The notes below the pieces were generated by a model. That model saw only the letters and a list, made by a program, of their open reading frames with translations, was not told where the DNA came from and did not search any database. Of a stretch of DNA of 64,000 bases, positions 9,385 to 19,700 are shown piece by piece. Location of the stretch: the NCBI RefSeq assembly GCF_009870125.1, contig NC_046683.1:18981001-19045000 (forward strand). Direction: 5' to 3'. This DNA comes from Drosophila pseudoobscura (lineage: Eukaryota > Arthropoda > Insecta > Diptera > Drosophilidae). Within the stretch, counting starts at the first letter, position 1. The number at the start of each line of letters is the position of its first letter. The position numbers and the translations under genes are program-made.

Positions 9385-12300
9385 TCATAGTAGGCCTGCC
9401 TTCAGAAAGGCCGGACCCAACTTCGCGCTGTACCCTGACTGAAAATTGCTCTGCCTGAAATTTCTTCGGAACACCTCCTGGCCGACATTGTTGGATATGT
9501 CTCTCGACCGTAAGTTATACTGCCGTTCATTCTTATCGTTCTGTTTTTTCATGACTTCTAGAGCATTGCTTCGAACCAAGTCTAATGAATCCTCCCGAGA
9601 GAAAACTGCTGACCTGTCGTCCATCACCCGCAATGCTCTCAGAAGCTTGTATGTTGCCCCGAAAGTGATGAAATGCTGTCCGAACACTATATAATAAGGA
9701 GTTGCATTCAGACTTGCATGCACCGCCGAACGCAATGCGCTGCAAATGCTGCTGAGGTGCTCCTCCCAGTCCTTCTGATCCTCGCGCACATAAGATCGGA
9801 TTGCTGCAATCACCGAGCGATTTACACGTTCGGCAGCATTAGCTTGGGGTGCGTACAGGGCCGTGAAAGTGTGCGAAACTTTATATTCCCGGAGTAGCTT
9901 TTGGAATGCCTCAGACTTAAATTGTGTGCCATTGGCGGATACTATTGTCTCCGGAACCATGAAAGCATGAAAAAGATCTTGCTGCATGTATTTGACTACC
10001 ACATCCATAACACATATTTAGAATAGTGATCGAGGACGATAAAGATGCCTATATGTACACTTCTTGAACGGGGATGTGGCCCCAGGAAATCTACATATAA
10101 TTTCTGGAAGAAACGTTGTGACTCGGGCGCAATTCCAATATTCGCTCTCTGGATTGTATTGGGGGTCTTGGTAGTCTTGCACACATCACAAGCCTGGATA
10201 TACTTCTTCACATCGGCAACCAAACCAGGCCAGTAATATTACCGCCGAATCCTTTCTAGGGTTTTGTGAATGCCTCCATGGGAAGCCAGTGGATTGTGCG
10301 CGTTACGCAAAACGTCAACCACTAACCCTTGAGGAATCCAGAGTTTCCAAATGAACAAATCATGTAGCACCTCTCCTGATGCGTGATCTGACCTACGATA
10401 CAACAAGTTATCTACAATTTTGAGATCTGGCAACTTATCAATATTGGCCCTAACCCTTTCTACGATCTCCACGTAATCTTCTGCCTTGAATTCTGGCGAT
10501 TCCAAATCCACCAACAACCAAGTGCTCGCGTCTAGAGTCGCCACTTCCTCCTCATTTACGCGAGAAAGAGCATTCGGAACCAAATTAAGCCTGCCGCTAC
10601 GATGCTCGATTTTAAACGAGAAACTCTGCAGCTTTAATGCCCATCGGGCTAGACGTGAGTATAAGTCAATTTGTGACATGAGTCACTTTAAAGAGGCGTG
10701 ATCCGTGATCACAGTAAATTCATGCCCCTCGATGTAAGCTCTAAGCCTATTTATGCAAACTATTGCGGCCAGACATTCTTGTTTGGTGACCGAATAATTC
10801 TTTTGGGCTTTGTTGAGTTTTTTCGATACAAACGCAATCGGATATTCGTCCCCCTCCGGCGTCTTCTGCACCAGCACTCCCCCAACGCCTGTCTTGCTAG
10901 CGTCGCAGTGAACATAGAATGGTTTGCTAAAATCAGGACTACGCAAAACTGGTGCTGAGCAAAGCATCTCCTTCAACTTCTCAAAAGCCTGCTGACCCTC
11001 TGGAGTCATTGAAAATTTCTGTCTGGGTTTGAGCAAGTCCGTGAGAGGCGCGGCTACCGATGCGAAGTTGCTTATAAACTTCCTGTACCAGCCTACCATA
11101 CCTAGGAAGCGACGCAAAGACTTTAGGGATTTTGGCAAAGGAAAATCGGACATGGTCGAAATCTTATCCGGATCTGTACGGATCACCCCTTCGCATACTA
11201 TATGCCCCAAAATACCGCACTGACTTCATGCAAAACTTGCTTTTCTCCACATTCAGCGTTAACGCTGCCGCTTTTATGTAACTTGCCACTTCACTCACCA
11301 CCCTCCGATGTGACTCAAAACTGTCCGACACAATCAAAAGGTCGTCCAGGTACACAAAAACTTCATTTCTTAAACTGGCCGGAATTACCTTGTCCATCAG
11401 CCTTGTCATGGTCTGCGAAGCATTAGTGAGACCAAAAGGCATTACCTTATACTGGTAGAGAGGTTTCCCCGGAACCGTGAACGCTGTTTTATCGCGTGAG
11501 CTCGGCTCTAAGGGAACTTGCCAATAGGCATCCTTAAGATCCAGGCTCGAAATAAACAACGCCTTAGGAAGACATCTTAGAATCCCATCAATTTGTGGTA
11601 ACGGATACGCGACTTTTTTGGTCACCGCGTTAACTTTCCTACTATCTAAACATAGCCTCACCTTTCCTGGCTTCTGCACCAATACTACCGGTGATGACCA
11701 CGCACTATCGGATTCCTCTATCACCCCTAAGCTGAGCATCCGATCTATCTCCTCATATAACAATTTCTCTACCGCAGGAGATACAGGGAAGTGTCTCTGC
11801 TTCACGGCTTTTGCATCACCTACATCAATTGAATGCGAAAGCAGAGCCGTCTTTCCTAGACCGGAAACGGAAAACAAAGGAAATAAATTGATGGTCGCTT
11901 GCAACTGGTCCATTTCCCCTCGGCTGAGGTTCTGCGCTTCATGAACTATCTCTGCCAGCAACATGCTGGGTGGTAATAAATCGAAACTTGACCAAAAATC
12001 GATCCCTAAATACAAGTCCTGGCTGAGCGATGGAATAATGTACAGCTCAAGGTCCTTCACTGCACCCTTATACTGCACCGATGTCCGCAATCGTCCCACT
12101 ACCTCTTGCCTCCGTCCATCCCCAGTGGAAGCATTTACAACTCCTCTCTTAAAAGGAATTCGGCTTTGGATTACGCGTTCTGCTAACTTTCCGCCTATCA
12201 CACTCATAGCTGCTCCGGTGTCCAATAGACCAAGGACCGTTTGATCCAACAGGCGAACTTCCGCATATGGACGCTTGTCCTTCTGCTTGTAACGAATGCA

Positions 12301-12582
12301 ATTTATCGCTTTCGCCGCCTGCCGGAACGCTCTCATCCTTCTTGCACTCCTTGTGAGGTACTTGTTACTGGGTTGTTCGTTGGTGAAAAGCGAATGGGAT
12401 CTGGCATGGACTAGTTGTGGCCAGACTAAAGCTTGGTGTATGTCGGATTCTGATTTCTCAGACGGAAGCTGGGCGGTAGTTTTAAGTATCCCTACTGGGA
12501 TTTCGCCTCTGCACTCGACTGCTTGCGCTGAACACTGACCGGCTGGCGAGGCTGGGTGTTCACTATGCCGTTTTCTTGTCAT
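9385..12582 (-). pseudogene. pol: Pol (protease-RT-RNase H-integrase) of element A, broken
   Basis: In order on the minus strand: protease with LLDTGAAMSVIGG; RT with SPVVLVQKPGKVRLCLDSRK, LDLKDAYWQVPL, MPFGLTNASQTMTRLMD and the FVYLDDLLIVS catalytic box; RNase H with FYVHCDASKTGVGGVLVQ; integrase zinc-binding and core pieces (SANGTQF, APQANAAERVNRSV). It is interrupted by an extra G in a G4 run near 11205, a TGA in place of Trp after DHASLK (about 10680), a TAA before YYWPG (about 10236) and a frameshift near VLW (about 10000). The sister copy at 23294-26454 carries all four of these lesions. RT N-terminal sequence VAYPLPQIDG is intact here but deleted in the sister. Confidence 0.88.
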
Positions 12583-13820
12583 TTGCTACACGACGGCTTA
12601 TATTTATTAGGTGCTCCGCACCCAAAGCAAAAAATTTTCCTTTTGCTATCGCAATCGTGGTAGCGAGGCCCCTCCTTTCGGCAGTTCCAGCAACTCAGTG
12701 CCATGGCTGCCACCTCGTCCTCTTCTTCTACATCCGAGAATTCGGAGGCCTCCTCCAATTGGGCTTCCTCCTGTTTCCGGAAAGGAATCAATTTCTGGTA
12801 CCCATGACTCCGCCTAACGTCGTCGAGAAAACCCTCCCTTCTACGACAGACTTCTCTCAAACGTTCGACGGAGTCGATTTGGACATTCAGGAGCTCATGT
12901 CTAATTTCAGGTCGCAAATTGCGCCGTAAAGTTTCCACAATCGCTTTCTCTGACATGGGAGTTTCCAAATCATCCATCAGCTGTATCAGGGCGTCGTGGA
13001 AGGAATCGAAATTTTCTTTTTCTTTTTGCTTCCTGTCCCTTATCGCTTCTCTGATATCCACATCGGTTCGAGAATCGCTAAACTGCTTTCTCAGGGCTTG
13101 GCATAACCGGTCCCATCTCATCGATCCGGAAGTCTTGTGGTAACGCCAATAAAAATCTCTGGCCTTTCCGTCAAAAAGCAGGCTGGCGTTACTGCACAGA
13201 ACTGGAAAATTTCCCTCGAGAGTCTGATGCGTCAAAGCCTCTACCCTATAGAGAAAATTATCAATGCTCAATCCTTCTTGGGTCCCATTAAAACGTAATT
13301 TCCAACTAATGAGGATATGGGCGACTTTGTCCGGTCGCTGACTCAGATCTGAGACTGCACTGCTTGGACGGTCGTAGCTCGGAAACTGTGCTGAGTACTG
13401 ACTATTCAGTCCCTGTCGGAATGTTTCCTCCACTTCTCTGTCCCTATTTTGTTGGACCGGATTATCCGCTTCCCCACGTCTATTCCCTTGAGGAATGCTA
13501 TTGCCAGTCTCTTGGAAATGTGCTGCTATGCTGGACTGAATGATTTGAGCCATTTTGTCCGTGAGCTGGGCTACCACCTCGTTTTGCATCGTGCTGATGG
13601 CCTGTGTAACCATGCTACTAACTCTTTCAGCGGTTATGGCTGCTGCATCGTTTTGCTTGGCCTGGGACCTGGTATTATGAGGAATACTTCTATCGACGCA
13701 TAGCGTCTTGCATGTGGGACAGGTAGTATGGGTCTTGACATGTGACTCAATACAAGTTTTGTGAAACTCGTGGCTGCACTTTGTTTTCAATGTAGGAGCC
13801 GAGGCCAAAGTTTTCCCAAA
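12579..13820 (-). pseudogene. gag: Gag of element A with N-terminal deletion
   Basis: The frame is the same Gag as at 22002-23297 from GKTLASAPTLKTKCSHEFHK onward, ending CGAPNKYKPSCSK with the pol start overlapping by a few bases. About 1.1 kb comprising the leader and the first 19 Gag codons is missing. The primer-binding-site leader runs to a T8 run (13814 region) and then jumps into Gag codon 20. The first RING cysteine pair is therefore lost. Upstream in-frame codons shown by simple translation come from leader sequence and are not real Gag. Confidence 0.85.
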
Positions 13821-14071
13821 CAAAAAAAAGGATGTCACAGCGTTGATGGTGTCACACCTGAATAGGTGTGGCCCCACGTTGGGCGCCAATGTTTAATTAT
13901 AATACTATATCTATGATTCATAATTGTAACGTGTCACCTACGCACGTCTGTGTACATACACATAGATATAGTATCATTGATATAGTATTATAATTAAACA
14001 TTGGCGCCCAACGTGGGGCCACACCTATTAGGTGTGACACCATCAACGCTGTGACATCCTTTTTTTTGTTT
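13818..14071. repeat. Head-to-head palindrome joining two LTR element copies
   Basis: The left arm (A, minus) and right arm (C, plus) each hold the primer binding site (13871-13888 and 14002-14019), the ATTATAATTAAACA spacer and about 50 nt of leader GGTGTGACACCATCAACGCT. Between the arms is only a 37-nt LTR end (13925-13961). Arms are roughly 105 nt with minor differences: CATTGATATAG in the right spacer versus ATGAATCATAG in the left. The structure can fold as a hairpin. Confidence 0.9.
14002..14019 (+). promoter_or_regulatory. Primer binding site, tRNA-Lys type
   Basis: TGGCGCCCAACGTGGGGC begins with the TGG complement of a tRNA CCA end and matches the 3' end of a lysine tRNA, the primer used by Osvaldo-like elements and lentiviruses. 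It lies 40 nt inside the element's remaining 5' boundary. The inverted counterpart is at 13871-13888. Confidence 0.8.
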
Positions 14072-15136
14072 TTAAAACTTCCCGATTAAGCATAGACGGC
14101 ATTGACCAAAATTGTTTCTCTGGAAGTGGTCATTGCTCAAGAATATCTTCTTTTCTCAACACCAAGTAGAGGGCTCGTCAGACGATTCGGAAAACGGAAG
14201 CAGAAGTTTTGACTTTTCATCCGGCCACGTCTGAGGAGCGTTTCGAAAAGTGTATCGATCTTAATAATGCCCTACTTTTTCTGAGGCAGGAGTCTTAAAC
14301 ATGGTCTTTCGGGCGCATAGGACTGCAGAGGGAATCTCGTTTACTTACAGCCTGCCCACGGCTGAAGGACTGTGCGGAAGGCTAGGCTAGGATTAATCTT
14401 GATTATAGAATTCCGTTGGCCACGAGTGAAATCAGAAGCAGCATGCTCATTTTAAGTGTAGAGTGCCGAGCCGAGATGTTTGGACGACAGCGGCGCGAAT
14501 CAAAGCAGCAGCTGGCTACAGCTCGCGCATGCAGTTGTTGTTGGTTTTGATTAGACAGCGACAAGTGCAAGGCGTCTGCTCGCGTACACATTCTTTTCAT
14601 TTTCTTTTGTGCTTAGGAATTGGGGTCTCAATTAGCATAGGGTCCGTTTCGCATGGGGATTAGCTATGCGTAAGGCAAACATTTTTATGACTTTATTTTA
14701 TCGTATCATTTTCTTTGCGCTCTATTCTTGTGGTTTACATTCCATGTGTGTTATTTGGTAGGGCTGTTGATTTGCTAGCCCTCTCGCTGTACAAGGGAAG
14801 CGAGACTTGAGAACAGCTGTGGCGTTTGCTGGGCCATTGACCCTAAGTTGGCAACGTAGGAAGCTATGAATTATAACACGAGGAATCAGTTCTCTTTGCT
14901 ATTTGAGTTCACGTACAATTACTTATTATTTTTGAATTTTTAGGTAATTTTAGGTTTGCTAGCATAAGTTATCTGACTTTTAACTAGAATGCTTAATTTA
15001 GTTTTACTATTAACACATTTTTAACTTTGGTTTTGTCTGCGTTTGATAAGTAAGTGTTAAAGTTTTGTCGTGTATTTTTTGTGGGATATATTTTTTGTCA
15101 GGAAGTTAGGAACTAAGTTTGATTTATTTTTTTACA
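14020..15136 (+). other. Long untranslated leader of the plus-strand Osvaldo-like copy
   Basis: About 1.1 kb between primer binding site and Gag start. No long ORF on the plus strand is supported. The last 200 bp are A/T-rich. It is missing from copy A and from the second gag copy at 22002. Packaging or IRES functions are possible for such leaders but nothing here demonstrates them. Confidence 0.6.
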
Positions 15137-16387
15137 ATGGAGAACCCCGATAACGAGCCTGAACCGGCTCCGGCGCCAAAATGCCAGTTGTGTGGGAAAA
15201 CTTTAGCTTCGGCTCCTACATTGAAAACAAAGTGCAGCCACGAGTTTCACAAAACTTGTATTGAGTCACATGTCAAGACCCATACTACCTGTCCCACATG
15301 CAAGACGCTATGCGTCGATAGAAGTATTCCTCATAATACCAGGTCCCAGGCCAAGCAAAACGATGCAGCAGCCATAACCGCTGAAAGAGTTAGTAGCATG
15401 GTTACACAGGCCATCAGCACGATGCAAAACGAGGTGGTAGCCCAGCTCACGGACAAAATGGCTCAAATCATTCAGTCCAGCATAGCAGCACATTTCCAAG
15501 AGACTGGCAATAGCATTCCTCAAGGGAATAGACGTGGGGAAGCGGATAATCCGGTCCAACAAAATAGGGACAGAGAAGTGGAGGAAACATTCCGACAGGG
15601 ACTGAATAGTCAGTACTCAGCACAGTTTCCGAGCTACGACCGTCCAAGCAGTGCAGTCTCAGATCTGAGTCAGCGACCGGACAAAGTCGCCCATATCCTC
15701 ATTAGTTGGAAATTACGTTTTAATGGGACCCAAGAAGGATTGAGCATTGATAATTTTCTCTATAGGGTAGAGGCTTTGACGCATCAGACTCTCGAGGGAA
15801 ATTTTCCAGTTCTGTGCAGTAACGCCAGCCTGCTTTTTGACGGAAAGGCCAGAGATTTTTATTGGCGTTACCACAAGACTTCCGGATCGATGAGATGGGA
15901 CCGGTTATGCCAAGCCCTGAGAAAGCAGTTTAGCGATTCTCGAACCGATGTGGATATCAGAGAAGCGATAAGGGACAGGAAGCAAAAAGAAAAAGAAAAT
16001 TTCGATTCCTTCCACGACGCCCTGATACAGCTGATGGATGATTTGGAAACTCCCATGTCAGAGAAAGCGATTGTGGAAACTTTACGGCGCAATTTGCGAC
16101 CTGAAATTAGACATGAGCTCCTGAATGTCCAAATCGACTCCGTCGAACGTTTGAGAGAAGTCTGTCGTAGAAGGGAGGGTTTTCTCGACGACGTTAGGCG
16201 GAGTCATGGGTACCAGAAATTGATTCCTTTCCGGAAACAGGAGGAAGCCCAATTGGAGGAGGCCTCCGAATTCTCGGATGTAGAAGAAGAGGACGAGGTG
16301 GCAGCCATGGCACTGAGTTGCTGGAACTGCCGAAAGGAGGGGCCTCGCTACCACGATTGCGATAGCAAAAGGAAAATTTTTTGCTTT
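15137..16387 (+). CDS. gag: Gag with N-terminal RING-H2 finger, interrupted copy (C)
   Basis: I choose the ATG at 15137 because the second copy starts at the same codon. Residues 16-55 form a RING-H2 pattern: C16, C19, C33, H35, H38, C41, C52, C55. Then follow NTRSQAKQ, a helical stretch, a capsid-like domain (KLRFNGTQEGLSIDNFLYRV, then RWDRLCQALRKQFSD), and a C-terminal C-x2-C knuckle region. At 16387 the reading frame enters the LTR of a nested element and stops about 16 codons later; the true Gag end resumes at 21840. RING domains bind zinc and often act as ubiquitin E3s; that function for this Gag is inference. Confidence 0.88.
16384..16387 (+). repeat. Target site duplication CTTT, left
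   Basis: CTTT occurs just before the TGTAGGCC LTR start and again at 21836-21839 just after the right LTR ends CTACA. The uninterrupted sequence at 23251-23275 shows a single CTTT at this place in gag. Confidence 0.92.
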
Positions 16388-16680
16388 TGTAGGCCGTTTA
16401 ACCCGGGAATTGTAGTGACCAATATCGGTGCGTGAGTGAACTGTATAGGTATAAAAACACAAGCCCGGTGATTTAATGTAACTCTTTTTTATTAGCTGCG
16501 CGTCCGTCTCTCACAATCGCCATTTACAAAGTGAACTTACTCTCTTATCGATGTTTCTTATCCGATATCTCACTATTGGTATTTCCCACCGAGTGTATCG
16601 ATGGTGCGGTAAATACCAATGCGCGCTGTATGCTATTTTAAATACTAGTTGAATGCCTCACTAATTATTACCTTGCTACA
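16388..16680 (-). repeat. 3' LTR of element D
   Basis: Runs TGTAGGCCGTTTAACCCGGG to ACCTTGCTACA on the plus strand, 293 bp, ending in TG...CA. On the minus (sense) strand an AATAAA polyadenylation signal lies at the TTTTTTATTAGC block (about 16487-16494). The short TGTAG/CTACA termini are inverted. Confidence 0.93.
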
Positions 16681-16779
16681 ATTCGGCCATCCTGACCGGA
16701 GTGCTCCTGAACTCCTTACATTTAAGTTAGTTTCTAGATAGGTTGATTTATTACAGTTGGGTGTGGTTTACTCTTAAGT

Positions 16780-19700
16780 TTACGTGTTACAATCATTTTC
16801 TTCATTTTGATTCCCTGTGACATTTGCATTATTACCATTTTCAATCCACGGCTTCATATTTGCCACCGCCCAAACTCCTTTATACGGGATCCTTGATTGT
16901 TGAAACCCCTCTACATCTTCTAGCAAATACCTATCATTTTTTAACACCTTTGATATCTTATAAGGTCCTTTGAACTTCGGGATAAGCTTTTTAGACACCC
17001 CTGTATGAGTGTCGAAATTTCTCACCATAACTAGATCATTATCTACGTACACGTGTGGCTCCCTTCGCTTTGAATTTGTTGCTTGTTTGTTATAAGACTG
17101 TATTTTTTCCTGATGAGTGCCTGCTACTGCTCTAATCTTTTCTATATCCCTTGATGTCCGCTGTTCGGTTAGTTCGTCTAGATGATCTTTTAGTAAATCT
17201 GAAACCTTTCCTTTTTGTACGACCCCAAACAACATTCTGCTCGGGTGTTCATTAATTGTTCTTTGAATTGTGTTGTTCATCGCGTGTTCTACTGTTTCCA
17301 CTACCATATCCCAATGTAATCCTTTTTCCGGGTCAACAAGCTTTGCAATCATGGGTCCCAAACTTCTGTTCACCCTTTCTACCTGCCCGTTGGCCTGTGG
17401 CGACCCTGTTGCTATCTTTACGTGTTTAACATTGCTCTGTTCTAAGAATTCTTCAAACTCTTTTGACGTGAAACAGCTTCCTCTGTCTGACACAATGCAT
17501 CTGGGTCTACTGTAAGCTCGGAAATAATCTTTCATTGCAATTACTGCTTCCTTTGTGCTAGTGGTTTTGGTCGTATAAAGTCTTACGAATTTGGTGAACG
17601 CGTCTATTACTACTAAAACATGTTTGTTGGCCCTGCCTTTATCGACAGGCCCGAAATGGTCGATATGTACTACCTCGAATGGTCCTGACCCTTTTGGTAT
17701 GTTGTGTAAAAACCCTTCCTCTTTTCCGTGTTTTGCTGAGTACGCTATGCATTTTAGACAGTTTTCAATGTGTCGCTTGGCTTTATACCTTACGTTTGAG
17801 ATCCAGTAGCTTTTCGATATAGCGTCAGTCATCTTGTCTATACCGACGTGCCCTAGTTCATCGTGGTACTTATAGAGTACGTGGCCTTCCATTTCCTCGG
17901 GTACGCAGAATAGGATAGTATTGTTATCTTTTTTCCTGTATATTATTCCGTTTCTCATCTCATAATGTTTGTGTTCTGATTTCTGTAACGTTTCTCTCAG
18001 CTCCATCAGTTTGTTATCTCTGTTTTGGCATATAATTAAATTTTCTTCAAAGGTGTTTGTGTCTACCGTGAGTATCTGAACGGCTCTGCTTAGCGCATCT
18101 ACGTGTTGCATTCTACTTCCTGACCTGTGTTCTAACTTGTAGTCATAATTTTGTAACTCTAACGCCCAGCGGGCAATGCGTGGATTGAGTTCTTTTTTGT
18201 TTAGAGTCATAGTTAGCGCGTTGCAGTCTGTCACTATTTTGAAGGGTATGCCTTGCACGTATACTCTAAACCGTTGTAGTGCATAAATTATCGCTAGTGT
18301 CTCCAGTTCAAAGCTGTGGTATTTTGCTTCGGTAATTGTTGTCCGCTTGGAGAAATAAAACACCGGGTGCATTCTGCCATCACCCTTCTTCTGCATTAGA
18401 ATTGACCCGAAACCTAACGAACTTGCATCGCAATGTAATTCTGTCGGATCTCTGGGATTGTAAAGTGCCAAGATCGGTGCTTCCAACAAATTACTTTTGA
18501 GTTGTTCGAAACATTCTAGTTCTACGATACCGAATTCAAACTTCCTGTCTTTTTTGACCAAATCATAAAGGGGCTTAGCTTTCGTAGAAAAATCTTTTAC
18601 GAACCGTCTAAAGTAAGAACATAACCCTAAGAAACTCTGCACTTCGTTCGTTTTCGTGGGGACTGGGAACCCTTTTACTGCCTGTAATCCCTTCGTATCT
18701 GGTTTAATTCCGTTACCCGATATGGAATAGCCCAGGTACTTAACTTCTGACTGTAAGAATTCGCATTTATCAATCCTTAATTCAAGTTTATTCTCTACCA
18801 ATCGTCTCATCACTTCTTCTAAAATTTCCATGTGACTATCACTATCTTTTGTTGCTACCATAATATCGTCCATGTATATTATAACTTTGTCTTCCTTTAC
18901 CATATCTGCAAAAATTTTGTTTGTGAATCTTTGAAACACCGCCGATGCATTTCGTAACCCGAACGGCATCCTCAACCATTCGTATTGTCCCATGGGGGTC
19001 GTGAACGATGTGTATTTAACTGAATCTTTATGCATAAATACGTGGAAGTATCCATTCTTCAGGTCTAACTTGGTGAAAAGTCTTTTCCCTGACAGTTTAT
19101 CTAGTAGGTCGTCTATAAGAGGTGTTGGGTAATTGTCCTTTATCATACCTTTATTAAGTGTGCGATAATCGACGCACAGTCTCAACTCTCCCGAATTCTT
19201 TTTTACCAGTACTATAGGCGAAACGTATTCTGACTCACTGGTTCTGATGTAACCTTTTTCTGTGTATTCGTCTATCATTTTCTGTACTTGGGCTTTTTCG
19301 CTATACGACAGTCTTCTAGGTGGGCAATGAAACGGTTTTTCGTGTTCGAAATTCAACTTCATTTCCCACTTGGTTTGTGGTAAGTTTGGTCTTTCTGCGT
19401 TTACATACGCTGTCCTAAACATGTATTTAAGTCGTCCTGCGAGTTCTTGGCTACAATCTGTCCCTACTTTCAACTCCCAGTCGTTTTCTTTGTCTGGATA
19501 CTGGCTTGGTAGTTCGTTGAAATTGGTTTTTACGCTCTCGCAGGTATCGCTGTCTTCCAGACACTCAACCATTGCAGAACACTCATTTTCTACCTTGCCT
19601 CCACTTTCTACTTCATGCTTATTCTCTTTATCACCCTCATCTTTTACTTCACATTCATATTCTCCTAAACACTCATTCTCTATTTTCCACTCATTTTTTT

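Larger units (their letters stand above)
7487..13961 (-). mobile_element. Osvaldo/Ulysses-like Ty3/gypsy element, minus-strand copy (A)
   Basis: The minus-strand order is: LTR remnant (13961-13925), 36-nt spacer, tRNA-Lys-type primer binding site (13888-13871), gag (to 12579), pol (12582-9385) and 3' region with LTR (9384-7487). The 3' LTR end reads (minus) GTAGGTGACACGTTACA and equals the LTR scrap at 13925, which fixes the LTR end. Only about 37 nt of 5' LTR remain. The LTR start is not determinable because no full second LTR exists; a TG after a purine-rich run (8447-8473 region) is one candidate. The Osvaldo/Ulysses name is inferred from the TGGCGCCCAACGTGGGGC site and the Gag/Pol layout. 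Confidence 0.82.
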
